Source of the DNA: Oleiphilus messinensis
GTDB taxonomy: Bacteria; Pseudomonadota; Gammaproteobacteria; Pseudomonadales; Oleiphilaceae
Assembly (NCBI RefSeq): GCF_002162375.1
Contig: NZ_CP021425.1
Coordinates: 1,795,501-1,859,500 of the forward strand
DNA length: 64,000 nucleotides
Reading direction: 5' to 3'
The number at the start of each line of letters is the position of its first letter. The stretch's first letter is position 1. The position numbers were made by a program, and so were the translations under genes. The notes below the pieces were generated by a model, which was given only the letters and a program-made list of their open reading frames with translations, was not told where the DNA came from and made no database searches. Below, in pieces: positions 44,448 through 55,100 of this stretch.

Positions 44448-44993
44448 TTACAGCATGCCCAGTTCCAATTTGGCTTCGTCTGTAAGCATGTCATTGCTCC
44501 ATGGCGGGTCAAAGACCAGATCCACTTGAACCTTATCAACATTTGGGACATGTTCGACCTTCAGCTTTACATCATCGGCAATCACCTGTCCCATGCCGCA
44601 GCCGGGGGCGGTCAGTGTCATTTTGATGTAGACTACATTGCCGTTTTCAGACCCGTTCTCAACCTGACACTCATAAATCAGTCCCAGATCAACCACGTTA
44701 ACGGGGATTTCAGGATCATAAACTGAGCGAAGGGCTTCCCAAATCTGGTTTTCGTTAACAGAGCCATCCGCCGGCGTTTCAAAATCCACGAACTTGACCT
44801 CTTTACCTAGCGCATCCGCATCTTTGGCTTCAATACGTGCCAGGTTGCCATTGATCGCCACGGTGAACGAGCCACCCAGACTTTGTGTGATGGTTACAAA
44901 GTTATCCTTCGGGATTGTGATTTCAGTACCTGCCGGGACAATTTTGGCTTCAACGTCCCGTTTGGTCAGTACCACTTCGCGTTCTGCAGACAT
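44448..44993 (-). CDS. sufT: SufT, DUF59/MIP18-family iron-sulfur assembly factor
   Basis: 181 aa. The N-terminal ~80 residues are the SufT-specific part. The C-terminal DUF59 domain has IWEALRSVYDPEIPVNVVDLG, here spanning about residues 85–105, with DPEIPVNVVDLGLIY the core, and TLTAPGCGMG holding a conserved cysteine. SufT helps mature iron-sulfur proteins under high demand. It is in the operon between sufA and sufE. Confidence 0.93.
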   Translation of the reverse strand: MSAEREVVLTKRDVEAKIVPAGTEITIPKDNFVTITQSLGGSFTVAINGNLARIEAKDADALGKEVKFVDFETPADGSVNENQIWEALRSVYDPEIPVNVVDLGLIYECQVENGSENGNVVYIKMTLTAPGCGMGQVIADDVKLKVEHVPNVDKVQVDLVFDPPWSNDMLTDEAKLELGML

Positions 44994-45053
44994 AGAGGGT
45001 ATTACACCTTTACTTGAAAAGAATTAACGATGCCAGTGTCGAGCAACTGTCGC

Positions 45054-45410
45054 TCAGGAAACTGAAAAGCTTTCACCGCAGCCACATTCACCGGTGGCGT
45101 TGGGATTGCGGAACACCAGTGTTGAGTTCAGGCCTTCAGTGACATAGTCGATTTCCATGCCGGATAACATGGGCAGGTCATCGGCTTTAACCAGTATTCT
45201 CACGCCGGTACCTGGCTCAAAAACAGTATCATTGGGCTCAGAGTTTTCTACGATTGATGTTTCGTACATATATCCGGAGCAGCCGCTTTGTTTCAGATCA
45301 ATGCGAATACCGATGGCATTCGGCGTGCGTTCGATCTGTTTGCGGGTATGGTTTAGCGCGGCGGAGGTCATAGTGACCCCGGCAGAGGGGATAAACTCGT
45401 TAACGCTCAT
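45054..45410 (-). CDS. sufA: A-type iron-sulfur carrier (SufA/IscA family)
   Basis: 118 aa from the ATG at 45410 (GGAG 6 nt upstream). The three conserved cysteines are present: KQSGCSGY and the C-terminal GECGCGESF. Such carriers move assembled clusters to apo-proteins. Position between sufS and sufT favours SufA, although sequence alone does not exclude an ErpA- or IscA-like label. Confidence 0.92.
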   Translation of the reverse strand: MSVNEFIPSAGVTMTSAALNHTRKQIERTPNAIGIRIDLKQSGCSGYMYETSIVENSEPNDTVFEPGTGVRILVKADDLPMLSGMEIDYVTEGLNSTLVFRNPNATGECGCGESFSVS

Positions 45411-45512
45411 GGTGTTCTCCATAGTCGAGGCAGTTTTTATCGTGCTGCCACATCTACTTAAGTGTTCGTCTTAGTATGCCATAACGGGGAAAGTGCGTTA
45501 ACCCGGTTAGCA

Positions 45513-46784
45513 TCAAGTAAATAGCCGCTGAATTTTTTCCAGGGCATCGAATAATCGGTTAACCTCATCTTCCGTGTTATACAGTGCAAATGAGGCTCTG
45601 GCTGTACCCGGGATATTGAACCACTCCATCAGTGGCATGGCACAATGATGGCCGGTACGAATGCCGATGCCTTGTTGATCCAGCAGAGTCCCGATATCAC
45701 TGGGGTGTAGTCCGTCAATTAAAAATGACATGACGGGCACTTTCTGTTCTGCGGTACCAATAATGCGCAAGCCGGTGATTTTCTCTGCACGCTCCTGTGC
45801 CAGCTCATACAATTTCTGCTCATGGGCGGCCATGCCGGTGCGATCCAGTGCCTGCATATAGTCAATTGCAGCAGCAAGGCCCACGGCTTCACAAATGGCT
45901 GGTGTGCCGGCTTCAAATTTGTACGGCAAAACGTTAAACGTGGTTTTTTCGAAACTGACGCGTTCGATCATTTCGCCACCACCCTGATAGGGGGGCATGC
46001 GCTCAAGATGTTCGCGCTTACCGTACAGAACTCCGATGCCGGTGGGGCCAAAGAGTTTATGTGAGGAGAAGGCATAAAAGTCGCAATCCAGTGCCTGAAC
46101 ATCCACTGAACCATGGGGAACGCGTTGCGCGCCGTCGATCACCGTATAGGCACCTGCTGCTTTGGCCAGTGTGATCAATTCATTGACTGGGTTGATTGTC
46201 CCCAGAACATTTGAAACCTGAGTCACTGCCACAACGCGGGTTTTCGCGTTGAGCAGGTTCTTATAGCTCTCCAGGTCGAGTTCACCGGCCTCATTGATAT
46301 CAATAACCCGAACAATCGAACCGGTGCGTTCGGCAACAAGTTGCCAAGGTACGATATTGGCGTGGTGCTCCATGCGGGAGACGATGATTTCATCACCTGC
46401 TTCAAGCTCTGGAGCCAGACCATTGGCAACCAGATTGATCGCTTCAGTGGTACCCCGAACCCAGATTATTTCAGCACTTTCCCGGGCATTCAGGAACTGT
46501 TGAACGGTTTTTCGTGCCCCCTCAAAGCCAGCAGTCGCCCGATCGCCCAAGGTATGCGCACCTCGGTGAACATTGGCATTATCGTTATGGTAATAATGCG
46601 TCATTGCCTGAATGACGCATTCCGGCTTCTGGGCACTGGCAGCACTGTCCAGATAGATCAGCGGCTTGCCGTTCACGCTTTGTTGCAAAATACCAAAGTC
46701 CTGTCGAATGCGGTTCACGTCAAAAGGCGTAGCCGTGGCTGCAGTGCTTTGGGGAGTGACCGGGTTGTTTTCAGTGTTTTGCAT
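45513..46784 (-). CDS. sufS: Cysteine desulfurase SufS
   Basis: 423 aa, class V aminotransferase fold. AFSSHKLFGPTGIG holds the PLP lysine. The reactive cysteine lies in RTGHHCAMPLM, in the short-loop (group II) form typical of SufS. It releases sulfur from cysteine and hands it to SufE. The N-terminal ~17 residues are a poorly conserved Thr/Asn-rich tail. It lies 53 bp after sufD. Confidence 0.96.
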   Translation of the reverse strand: MQNTENNPVTPQSTAATATPFDVNRIRQDFGILQQSVNGKPLIYLDSAASAQKPECVIQAMTHYYHNDNANVHRGAHTLGDRATAGFEGARKTVQQFLNARESAEIIWVRGTTEAINLVANGLAPELEAGDEIIVSRMEHHANIVPWQLVAERTGSIVRVIDINEAGELDLESYKNLLNAKTRVVAVTQVSNVLGTINPVNELITLAKAAGAYTVIDGAQRVPHGSVDVQALDCDFYAFSSHKLFGPTGIGVLYGKREHLERMPPYQGGGEMIERVSFEKTTFNVLPYKFEAGTPAICEAVGLAAAIDYMQALDRTGMAAHEQKLYELAQERAEKITGLRIIGTAEQKVPVMSFLIDGLHPSDIGTLLDQQGIGIRTGHHCAMPLMEWFNIPGTARASFALYNTEDEVNRLFDALEKIQRLFT

Positions 46785-46837
46785 TGGCTTTGGCTTCTCG
46801 TGCTTATCTGGATCTTTACTTAATATATTGGGGCTGA

Positions 46838-48127
46838 TTATTCGCTTGCAAAGGCGTTTGCCAGAAAAGCTTCCAATCGCGCCACGACCAGGTCTCGAAC
46901 CTGTTCATTCGGAACCTGCTCTATCAGTTCGTTTATGAAGCCCAGGCTCAGCATTGACATGGCTTCCTGATAACCGATGCCGCGGGACAGAAGATAGAAC
47001 AGGGCTTCTTTATCCAGTTGGCCAACCGTTGCACCGTGAGCACATTTGACGTCATCAGCGTAGATTTCAAGTTCCGGTTTGGTGTCAATCTCGGCATTGG
47101 ATGAGAGCAACAGGTTCTTGTTACTCATATTACCCAGAGATTTTTGCGCATCCCGGTGGATCAGAATTTTGCCATTGAAAATACCATGGGACTCATCGGC
47201 TGCAATCCCGCGATAGGTTTCTTCACTGGTGCAGTGTGGTGCAACGTGCTCAATCAATGTGTGATTGTCATAGTGTTGCTTGCCCTGAGTGATGTATACA
47301 CCGTTGAGCACGCAGTTTGCCCCTGCTTCCAATAAATTCAGACGCAGATCATGTCTACGCAGCTTTCCACCAAAGCCAATGCAGTGTGATGCATAGTGAC
47401 TGTCGCGGGCGCAGTTTACCGTCGTCAAGCCGACATGCTGTACGGTTTCTGCCTCCATGCCTAAGCGAATCGTGGTTAATCGCGCTTGTGGGGCAAGATT
47501 GATCTGGCACACGGTGTTGGTCAACTGCTGTGCATTTTCCGGGCCCGTGTATTCTTCGATCACCGTTGCTTCAGTGTTAGTTTCGGCCTCAATGATTATG
47601 CGAGGGTATATTGAACCAGCAGATTCGGTTTGAGTATCAAAAATCAATTGAATGGGTTGATCGAGAACGGCATTCTTTTTGATGCTGAGTAAAAGGCCAT
47701 CTCTAACGCGGGCGCTATTCAGTGTCGCAAATGGCAGGCTGTTGTCGCCGATGTTCTCGCTCAAGCGTGTTTGAATCAACTCGATTTGCTCAGCTGTTGC
47801 ACTGCTGAAAGCGGTCACCTCCAGTGCATTCGAATCTGCAGGCAGGCGCGATTCAGCGGCGTCGAAAATGCCATTCACAAAGACAATTCGATAGCCGCCA
47901 AAGTCCTGAAGATGGCTCTGCGTGTCCCGAGAATCGGGTTGGGCTGCCAGTGTGTCAGACAAATCCAGATACTGACTGGAATACTTCCAGGCTTCTGTTT
48001 TTCGGGTTGGAATCGAAAGTTCAGAAAGTGCTTTCTGCGCCTGAATATTGCTTTGCGTCAACCAGTTATCTGAGGCCGGCGTGGGCTCAGACAGGAAGCC
48101 AGTTGGGAAAGATACAGTTTTGCTCAT
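46838..48127 (-). CDS. sufD: SufD, Fe-S scaffold subunit
   Basis: 429 aa. Right-handed beta-helix core (about 130–380) with HVAPHCTSEETYRGIAADESHG and HGATVGQLDKEALFYL segments split over the SufB-interface histidine, and a C-terminal helix with SRGIGYQEAMSML. It forms the SufBC2D scaffold and is needed for iron entry. It follows sufC by 12 bp. Confidence 0.95.
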   Translation of the reverse strand: MSKTVSFPTGFLSEPTPASDNWLTQSNIQAQKALSELSIPTRKTEAWKYSSQYLDLSDTLAAQPDSRDTQSHLQDFGGYRIVFVNGIFDAAESRLPADSNALEVTAFSSATAEQIELIQTRLSENIGDNSLPFATLNSARVRDGLLLSIKKNAVLDQPIQLIFDTQTESAGSIYPRIIIEAETNTEATVIEEYTGPENAQQLTNTVCQINLAPQARLTTIRLGMEAETVQHVGLTTVNCARDSHYASHCIGFGGKLRRHDLRLNLLEAGANCVLNGVYITQGKQHYDNHTLIEHVAPHCTSEETYRGIAADESHGIFNGKILIHRDAQKSLGNMSNKNLLLSSNAEIDTKPELEIYADDVKCAHGATVGQLDKEALFYLLSRGIGYQEAMSMLSLGFINELIEQVPNEQVRDLVVARLEAFLANAFASE

Positions 48128-48139
48128 GCCAGACTCCTG

Positions 48140-48904
48140 TTAAGCGTGAGAAGTTTCAGTATCATCGATACCCAGCCAGCCGTAGCCTTTCTCTTCCAGC
48201 TCGAGGGCCAGTTCCCGGCCTCCGGACTTGATAATCTTGCCTTTTGCAAGGACGTGCACAAAATCCGGTACCACATAGTTCAAAAGACGTTGATAATGCG
48301 TGACCATAATTACGGAGCGGTCTGGCGAGCGCAGTGCGTTAACACCATCTGAAACAACTTTCAGGGCATCAATGTCCAGGCCAGAGTCAGTCTCGTCCAA
48401 AACGGCAAGTTTGGGTTCCAGCATCAGCATTTGCATGATTTCGTTGCGCTTTTTCTCACCACCGGAGAAACCTTCGTTCACGCCACGTTTCAGGAATGAA
48501 TCGGCCAGATTAACCTGACGCGCTTTTTCTTTTGCCATTTTCATGAATGAAACGGCATCCAGTGGCTCCAGGCCTCGGTGTTCACGAATGCTGTTTAACG
48601 ATGTTTTCAGGAATTGTAAGTTGCTGACACCTGGGATTTCCACCGGGTACTGGAAAGCCAGAAAGATACCTTCCCGAGCTCGTTCTTCGGTAGACGCATC
48701 GACGATGCTTTTGCCTTCCAGTTCTATGCTGCCACCGGTTATTTCGAATGCGTCGTTTCCTGCAAGAACCTGGGAAAGGGTACTTTTACCGGAACCATTA
48801 GGGCCCATAATGGCATGAATTTCTCCGGGTTTTACTTCCAGATTAATGCCCTTGAGAATTTGTTTTCCCTCTACAGATGCTTCCAGATTGCTAATTTTCA
48901 GCAT
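48140..48904 (-). CDS. sufC: SufC, Fe-S assembly ATPase
   Basis: 254 aa, a soluble ABC ATPase. Walker [10 protein letters not shown], signature [11 protein letters not shown], Walker [13 protein letters not shown] and the switch histidine in MVTHYQRLL are all intact. It powers SufB–SufD rearrangement during cluster assembly. It follows sufB by 88 bp. Confidence 0.97.
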   Translation of the reverse strand: MLKISNLEASVEGKQILKGINLEVKPGEIHAIMGPNGSGKSTLSQVLAGNDAFEITGGSIELEGKSIVDASTEERAREGIFLAFQYPVEIPGVSNLQFLKTSLNSIREHRGLEPLDAVSFMKMAKEKARQVNLADSFLKRGVNEGFSGGEKKRNEIMQMLMLEPKLAVLDETDSGLDIDALKVVSDGVNALRSPDRSVIMVTHYQRLLNYVVPDFVHVLAKGKIIKSGGRELALELEEKGYGWLGIDDTETSHA

Positions 48905-48992
48905 AGTTTTACTCGTCTATCCAAACTTAATTCGTTACGCAGGGAGCGGGCGATAAGCCCGTCCCGATCAAAGGGGGGTATGAGGCAGTACT

Positions 48993-50441
48993 TTACCCGA
49001 CGGAACCTTCCAGGCTGACTTCCAGGAGTTTGGTGGCTTCCACCGCAAACTCCATGGGCAGCTCTTTAAAGACCTCTTTACAGAATCCGTTTACGATCAT
49101 GGATACGGCTTGTTCCGGGTCGATGCCCCGTTGCCGACAGAGGAATAGCTGTTCGTCGCTGACTTTCGATGTTGTCGCTTCATGCTCGATAATCGCGGAC
49201 TTGTTTTTGTTCTCAATGTAAGGGAAGGTGTGCGCTCCACACTGACTGCCAATTAACAGCGAGTCGCATTGAGTGTAGTTTCGGGCACCATCTGCATTGG
49301 GTCCGAAGCGCACCAGACCGCGGTAGCTGTTGTTGCTCTTTCCTGCGGAAATGCCCTTGGAGATAATGGTGCTTTTGGTATTTTTGCCCAGGTGGATCAT
49401 TTTGGTTCCGGTATCCGCCTGTTGGAAGTTGTTGGTCAGGGCAACAGAGTAGAATTCACCTACACTGTTTTCACCCCGTAATACACAGCTCGGGTATTTC
49501 CAGGTAATCGCTGAACCGGTTTCGACCTGAGTCCATGAAATTTTGGAATTTCGGCCCAGACAGGAGCCTCGCTTGGTAACGAAGTTGTAAATGCCACCTT
49601 TGCCTTCTGCATCACCAGGGTACCAGTTCTGTACTGTGGAGTATTTGATTTGTGCGTCGTCTAATGCCACCAATTCAACAACCGCTGCGTGCAATTGATT
49701 CTCGTCCCGCATGGGGGCTGTGCAGCCTTCCAGATAACTGACATGGCTGCCTTTGTCGGCAATAATCAGTGTGCGTTCAAACTGACCGGTATTGGCGGCA
49801 TTGATACGGAAGTAAGTGGACAGTTCCAGCGGGCAGCGCACACCCTCAGGGATGTAAACAAAGGAACCTTCACTGAATACCGCAGAGTTCAATGCAGCAT
49901 AAAAGTTGTCCCGTTGCGGTACAACGGAACCCATGTATTTTTGAACGAGTTCGGGATGTTTGTGAACCGCTTCGGAAATCGGGCAGAAAATAACACCGGC
50001 TTCTGCAAGTTGTTCTTTAAAGGTGGTGGTGACAGACACACTGTCGAACACCGCATCAACCGCGACGCCAGCGAGTTTGGCGCGCTCATGCAGAGGGATG
50101 CCCAGCTTCTCGTAAGTGCGCAGCAATTCGGGATCAACTTCATCCAGACTTTTTGGCCCGTCTTTTTTGGACTTCGGTGCAGAATAGTAAGAGATGTCGT
50201 TGTAATCGATTTTCGGGTAGTGAACGTGAGCCCAGTCTGGCTCGTCCATTTCCAGCCATGCTTGGTAGGCCTTAAGACGCCATTGTAACAACCACTCCGG
50301 TTCGTTTTTGATCGCGGACAAGCGGCGGATGATATCTTCGTTCAGGCCGGGCTCAAACGTTTCAGATTCGATATCGGTGACAAAGCCATGCTCGTATTCT
50401 TTTTTGATCAGCTCGTTTACCGGTCTTCCGGTGTTACTCAT
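48993..50441 (-). CDS. sufB: SufB, Fe-S scaffold subunit
   Basis: 482 aa from the ATG at 50441 (GGAG upstream); the frame runs to 50510 but the extra residues are not SufB-like. [39 protein letters not shown] and [21 protein letters not shown] are typical segments, here noted by their cores; the sulfur-acceptor Cys lies in the [16 protein letters not shown]-like region. First gene of the operon, with an IscR-type site about 155 bp upstream. Confidence 0.96.
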   Translation of the reverse strand: MSNTGRPVNELIKKEYEHGFVTDIESETFEPGLNEDIIRRLSAIKNEPEWLLQWRLKAYQAWLEMDEPDWAHVHYPKIDYNDISYYSAPKSKKDGPKSLDEVDPELLRTYEKLGIPLHERAKLAGVAVDAVFDSVSVTTTFKEQLAEAGVIFCPISEAVHKHPELVQKYMGSVVPQRDNFYAALNSAVFSEGSFVYIPEGVRCPLELSTYFRINAANTGQFERTLIIADKGSHVSYLEGCTAPMRDENQLHAAVVELVALDDAQIKYSTVQNWYPGDAEGKGGIYNFVTKRGSCLGRNSKISWTQVETGSAITWKYPSCVLRGENSVGEFYSVALTNNFQQADTGTKMIHLGKNTKSTIISKGISAGKSNNSYRGLVRFGPNADGARNYTQCDSLLIGSQCGAHTFPYIENKNKSAIIEHEATTSKVSDEQLFLCRQRGIDPEQAVSMIVNGFCKEVFKELPMEFAVEATKLLEVSLEGSVG

Positions 50442-50595
50442 ATAGACGTGCTCCGTGTAATATCGCGTTTGCCTGGAAAATGCAGTCGACAGGAGCGGTA
50501 CAGTGGTCAAATCTGTACGTGGGCACAGGGTCGGACTGCTGCTGGAGCAAACGACGGGGGTAGTGTTTAAAGGTCTATGTTGGCGGTATTGTACA

Positions 50596-50620
50596 ATAAC
50601 CGAGTAAAATAGTCAGGTTT
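50596..50620 (-). promoter_or_regulatory. IscR type-1-like operator upstream of sufB
   Basis: Read on the plus strand, the 25 bp begin ATAACCGAGT, continue AAAAT, then AGTCAGGTTT. Against the known type-1 IscR consensus (ATASYYGACT RWWW YAGTC RRSTAT) I count three mismatches. It lies 155–179 bp before the sufB ATG and overlaps a poor −10-like TATTTT on the minus strand. IscR with a bound [2Fe-2S] cluster represses through such sites, so suf would respond to iron-sulfur status. The match is by eye. Confidence 0.55.
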
Positions 50621-50668
50621 TATTTTGACTAAAGAATAATCGATGCAAAGCTGCTGATTATTCCAAGC

Positions 50669-50703
50669 CAAGTCGCTGAAGTCTTTCAGTCAAGTCGCTG
50701 AAG
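50669..50703 (+). repeat. Direct repeat upstream of the suf promoter region
   Basis: CAAGTCGCTGAAG occurs twice, 22 bp apart (50669–50681 and 50691–50703). It is between the sufB promoter region and the BON gene terminator region. Role unknown. Confidence 0.5.
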
Positions 50704-50860
50704 ACTCTAAGCCAATTGACTAACAATGTAGTGTTCGGCAGTAAGGCATATTTTAGGGGCAGGGGGGCATCAGGCCTGCCATTGGGCGCTATTTTACCTG
50801 TTTATGCGATAAAATCCAAAATTCTGTTGAGGCAGGTCGGGTCCGGGGGTTGATCCATTG

Positions 50861-50888
50861 GGTGACCACCCTGGTCAGGGTGGTCACC
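50861..50888. repeat. Perfect 12-bp inverted repeat
   Basis: GGTGACCACCCT and AGGGTGGTCACC pair perfectly around a GGTC loop. It lies 50 bp after the BON-protein stop (minus strand). There is no T-run after it, so it would be an atypical terminator or an mRNA-stabilising hairpin. Confidence 0.6.
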
Positions 50889-50937
50889 TATGAAGTGCTG
50901 GCCGTCAGAAAGTGTAAAACGACGGTGTATCTGGTAG

Positions 50938-51705
50938 TCACAGGTTTTGTGCGGTTTGCGGGTAACGAGCTTGTTCCGAAGCGGCGATGGAGATCTCCAA
51001 CAGGTTGTGTACACCTTTCACGCCTTTCGTGTTTTTTACCACGTACTCAACCAGTTCTCTCAGTTCTTCCGACGTGACGCGACCCGTTATCGCAACGACG
51101 CCTTGGGTCGTTTGGACGTTAATTTCCGAACGCTGCAGGTGAGGGTTGAGAACCAGTCGGGTCTGCACCCGGGTTGTTGTCGAAAAGTCGGCCAGCCAGC
51201 TGGCATGGCTGTCATCGTCATACGGCGAGGTTTGTGCAGTCACGCCCGCTAAAGTGTCCTCCTGAATGACGCGTTTCTCGTGAATTATCCGATTATCCTG
51301 TTGCACGATAATATTATTGCGTACCTCATCGACACCCTCGATATTGATGGCAACTTCTCCGGCCAGATCTTTTTTGATTTCGTCATCAACCTTACCCTTT
51401 AACGTTGCTGTGTGTCCTGCCACGGTCACGTCGATATCACGGGCATTCAGATGGTTACTTAACACGAATGCCGCTTCAATTTGCCCGGTTCGCCAGCTTT
51501 CAAGAATATTGTTACGAATTTCGTCTGCCAAAGTTGATTTGCTCTCGTCCGTTATCGGGGTTGTCTGCTCTGACGTGATGGTGACGTTTGATTCAGCGGG
51601 TTGCATCGCTTGCTGTTCGAGTATCGGGTCAGCAAGTGTGTGGAGTGATTGTAATACCAGCAGTCCCGCTAGCATTAGCTGTTTACATAAGCTCATTGGT
51701 TTCAT
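50938..51705 (-). CDS. Exported protein with two BON domains
   Basis: 255 aa from the ATG at 51705 (AAAGAGG upstream). Signal peptide (about 1–24, ending HTLA). Two BON domains follow: about 75–140 (NHLNARDIDVTVAGHTATLKG, shortened here as VTVAGHTATLKGKV) and about 185–245 (VQTTQGVVAITGRV). BON proteins such as OsmY bind phospholipid or act as periplasmic chaperones and are often induced by osmotic stress. Function here is inferred from the domains. Confidence 0.9.
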   Translation of the reverse strand: MKPMSLCKQLMLAGLLVLQSLHTLADPILEQQAMQPAESNVTITSEQTTPITDESKSTLADEIRNNILESWRTGQIEAAFVLSNHLNARDIDVTVAGHTATLKGKVDDEIKKDLAGEVAINIEGVDEVRNNIIVQQDNRIIHEKRVIQEDTLAGVTAQTSPYDDDSHASWLADFSTTTRVQTRLVLNPHLQRSEINVQTTQGVVAITGRVTSEELRELVEYVVKNTKGVKGVHNLLEISIAASEQARYPQTAQNL

Positions 51706-52105
51706 AATCAAATCCTCTTTGTTTGGCTGCACCCGGACAGCGATTGGGGTGCTTGATTGCAAGTGCGATGTCGATCGTGTTAGCACTGGAATCGGTCTAC
51801 GCTAAATGTAAAGCGAGTAGTGTGCCTGGATAAGATTTATCTAGATAAATTATGAGGATATGAGTGTGGTGCCGGAGCGGGGTTATGGCAATAACAAAAA
51901 TGCAGCCTTAGTGCTGTCACTGAGTTATGTTTTTTTTACTTTTTGGTTTCTTTTTGGCAACTGGGGCGACTGCTTCGGAATAAAATAACGAGGATTCAGT
52001 GGCTTGCAGTGTTGCTGATCAGCAACTCAACAAGTAAACCATGCTTCAAGACCACAGCCCTCAAGCGGGCAGGAAGGGCCGGGCCAGTGCTGGCCCGGCT
52101 TGAAT
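51706..52105. other. Intergenic region with palindrome and GC hairpin
   Basis: The 400 bp hold no gene I trust. A perfect palindrome GTTGCTGATCAGCAAC lies at 52011–52026. GCCGGGCCA and TGGCCCGGC pair around GTGC at 52078–52099, just past the protease stop codon on the minus strand, probably a terminator without a clear T-run. The BON promoter should lie near 51720–51850. Confidence 0.45.
52078..52099 (-). terminator. GC-rich hairpin after the S8 protease gene
   Basis: A perfect 9-bp GC stem with a 4-nt loop, 7 bp beyond the protease stop. No T-run follows in the minus direction, so efficiency is uncertain. Confidence 0.45.
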
Positions 52106-55100
52106 CTATTTCAGATTCTTTTGCAGATCCATACGCTGAAGCAAGACTGGCTTGGCTTCGCCATGAGATTGTCCCGTGGCCCCGAAGGTGGATAATATTT
52201 CAGTTATGAAATCCAGCCCGGATATATCCTGATTGGTAACGGTAATCTCTGAAAGTTTGCCAAATACCGGGTAGCCCCCACAAATCTCACCCAGTTGACA
52301 GACGAAATTGTCGTTGTCGATATCGGAGCCGCCGGCAATTTTGTAGGTACCGGGGGATACATTGGTGAAGTTGTAGCTGAAAGAACCATCTCCCAGGTCG
52401 GTTGGCGTCATTTGGTCGATTGCATTCAGTTCGCTGTCCAGTAGCAGCAGATAAAGCGTTCCAGTTTCGCCCGTCGTATCGGTGCTGCCCACCTGCATAC
52501 TGACTTGCACATTCAGTGTGGTGTTATTGCTCACCGAAAAGGTCAGGGTTGCGGAATATTTGGACTCACTCAGACCGGTGCGGTCCACAGAGACCAAATA
52601 AGTACCCAGACCATTGCTATCCACAGATTGTGCCGAAACCGTCAACCATGATGCCGTGTCGGTAACCGACAATATACTGGCGGACTCGCCGCCGACATTG
52701 CTTAACACCAGGGTTGCGCTGCTTGCGATACCTAAGCTCAAACTACTGGGTGATGCCGTGATCACTGCTGGAAGTGGGCCTGTTGTGCCACCTTGAGCCA
52801 GTGTTTGAGCGGCTTCAACCGCCTTTAATGCATCAATGATGCCGTGACCGTAGATATCGTCCCGACCACTGGCACCCTGGTCATTGGTGATATCACCATT
52901 GGTAATGAGTGTATCGACCTGACCCGGGGTGAGATTCGGGTATACCGCTTTCATGAGCGCGAGCACACCCGCCACATGTGGCGTGGCCATCGAGGTGCCC
53001 TGATAGAAGGAGAGGGTTGACTGTCGGGTACCGGTTGAATCATCGACTATGGTACTCAGCACGCCATCTGCATAGCCATCATTATTCAAGTCGGCACCGG
53101 TATCACCGCCGGGGGCAGCAATGTCGACTCGGGTACCAAAGTTGGAATAGGGGGCTCGGTTGTTATTGTAGTCTGTTGCACTAACCGAGATTACGCCGTC
53201 ATATGATGCTGGGTACGAAAACTGGGACGTATTTTCATTGCCCGCCGCAGCGACAATGATTACTCCGGCGGCGCGGACGGCATTGATCGCCTGTTGTGCT
53301 GACTGTGAATAGCCGCTACCGCCAAGGCTCATGTTGATAATGTCAGCCCGCTGGGGCGGTACGGTGCCGCTATCGTTACTGAGTCCGGCAGAAAACAGCA
53401 TGGCTTGAATGATGTCATAGTCCGTTCCGCCATACAGCCCCAATGTCCTTAGTGGCATGATTTTAGCGCCCCACGAGACGCCCGCAACGCCGATGCCATT
53501 GTTTGTTCCTGCGGCAACGGTTCCGGCAACATGGGTGCCGTGCCAGCTACTTGAGCTAAGTTGTGCCGCATCACCCGGATCATCTGCATTATTATCGATT
53601 CCGTCACCGTCGCGGGCGTTGGTGGGATCCGAGATGAAATCGTAGCCATCCACCAGTTGTCCCTGAAGATCAGAGTGATTCAGGAAAACACCGGTATCAA
53701 TGACCGAGACGATAACATTTCCGGCATCAGGAGTACCCGTGGTGATTTCCCAGGCCTGTGGCAAGTTGATGATGGGGTAGTGCCATTGGAATTCGTATCG
53801 TGTGTCGTTGGGCACGCGCTTGGTTTGGTAAAGGTAATTGGGATGGGCAAAGGCAACGTCGCTACGTTGCTGCAAACGTTTGATGTGTTGCAAGGTTTGC
53901 CACTTGGCATAAGCCTCCGGGTTTTTGCGTTGCAGGTCTGCGCTGAATGCCGATTCTGAGAGGGCAAGTGTACTGAGCGCTTGAGTTCCATCCCAGCGGG
54001 CCAGCATCGCGCGCTCCGGGTTGTTATGGCTTAATTGAGCTTGTACCTGATTGACCGTTAGCGTCTGGCTATGCAATGCCTGGGCGAGGTTGCCACTGGT
54101 GGCTACCGAGTCTGTATTGAGTTGAACAATCGCTTCATTGGCAACGAAGTCTCCGCTGATTTGCTCTGTGCTGTCAGGGGGACTTGCTGCGGTGGCGCTG
54201 TTGTCCAGTTTGAGTGTGTATTTCGAAATTCCACTGAACGCCGAAACCTGGATGAAATAATTTCCGCTTGAGGGGATTGTGACCTCTTCAAATTCATTCA
54301 CCGAGAGGGAGGATGCAATTAATTCCTGGGATGAATCATAGAGATAAAGATCTAAATCGCCCTGATAGGTATCGGTTCCTGCGTAGTCGACCACTTGCAT
54401 ACGAACCAGTTGATTGGCCTGCAGCGAAACGGCATAAATGTCGGACGCATCGGCAGAGAAGCCAAATCGATCCAGTGCCTGTCCGGTACCTTCTGCACTG
54501 GCAAAGCCGCTCAGTGTAATCAGGTTGGCAATATTTTGTGCCGAATCAAAAGTATCATTGCTAACATTTTCGGTACTCTGGGGATCGTTGATATCGGAGT
54601 CCAGATCGGTATTGCTGGCGGCTGAGACAATACCGGAAAGCGTGACAGTCACCGAGCTTTCTGTGCACGTCACGACAACGTCACTGATATCACCATTGGT
54701 GAATACCCCTTCACTGTTATTGACCGAGCACACCTGGCTTGTGGGTTGGGTATTCACACTGACGTCATAAACATCCCCGATGTTGAGCCCATTCGTGAAG
54801 GTGAATGGGCCATTTTGACCAATGTCGAGCGTATCGGTTTCATTGTTGGCGAGTGTAATCGTTCCACCACTGAGTCCGGTTACTGTGCCTGACAGGCTAA
54901 AAGTTGTGTCGTCGGTCAATGCCGTTTCAATCTGGCCTAGGCCGGTCAGGGTGATCACGGCGTTCTTGTCGTTAAAGCCGACATTAATGGGCTGATTCAA
55001 GCCTCTGAAGCGAATTTGCTCGACCCCGCCAACGGAGAACGTTAATTGTGTTCCATTGATTGCTATTGCGTAGTCGGCATAATTCAGAGGGAGATTTAGA

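Noticed and set aside
50802-51014. 70-codon minus-strand frame
   Set aside because: Overlaps the end of the BON gene in another frame and includes the perfect hairpin.
51943-52209. 88-codon plus-strand frame after the BON gene
   Set aside because: Contains the GC hairpin and overlaps the protease gene end antisense; no ribosome site.
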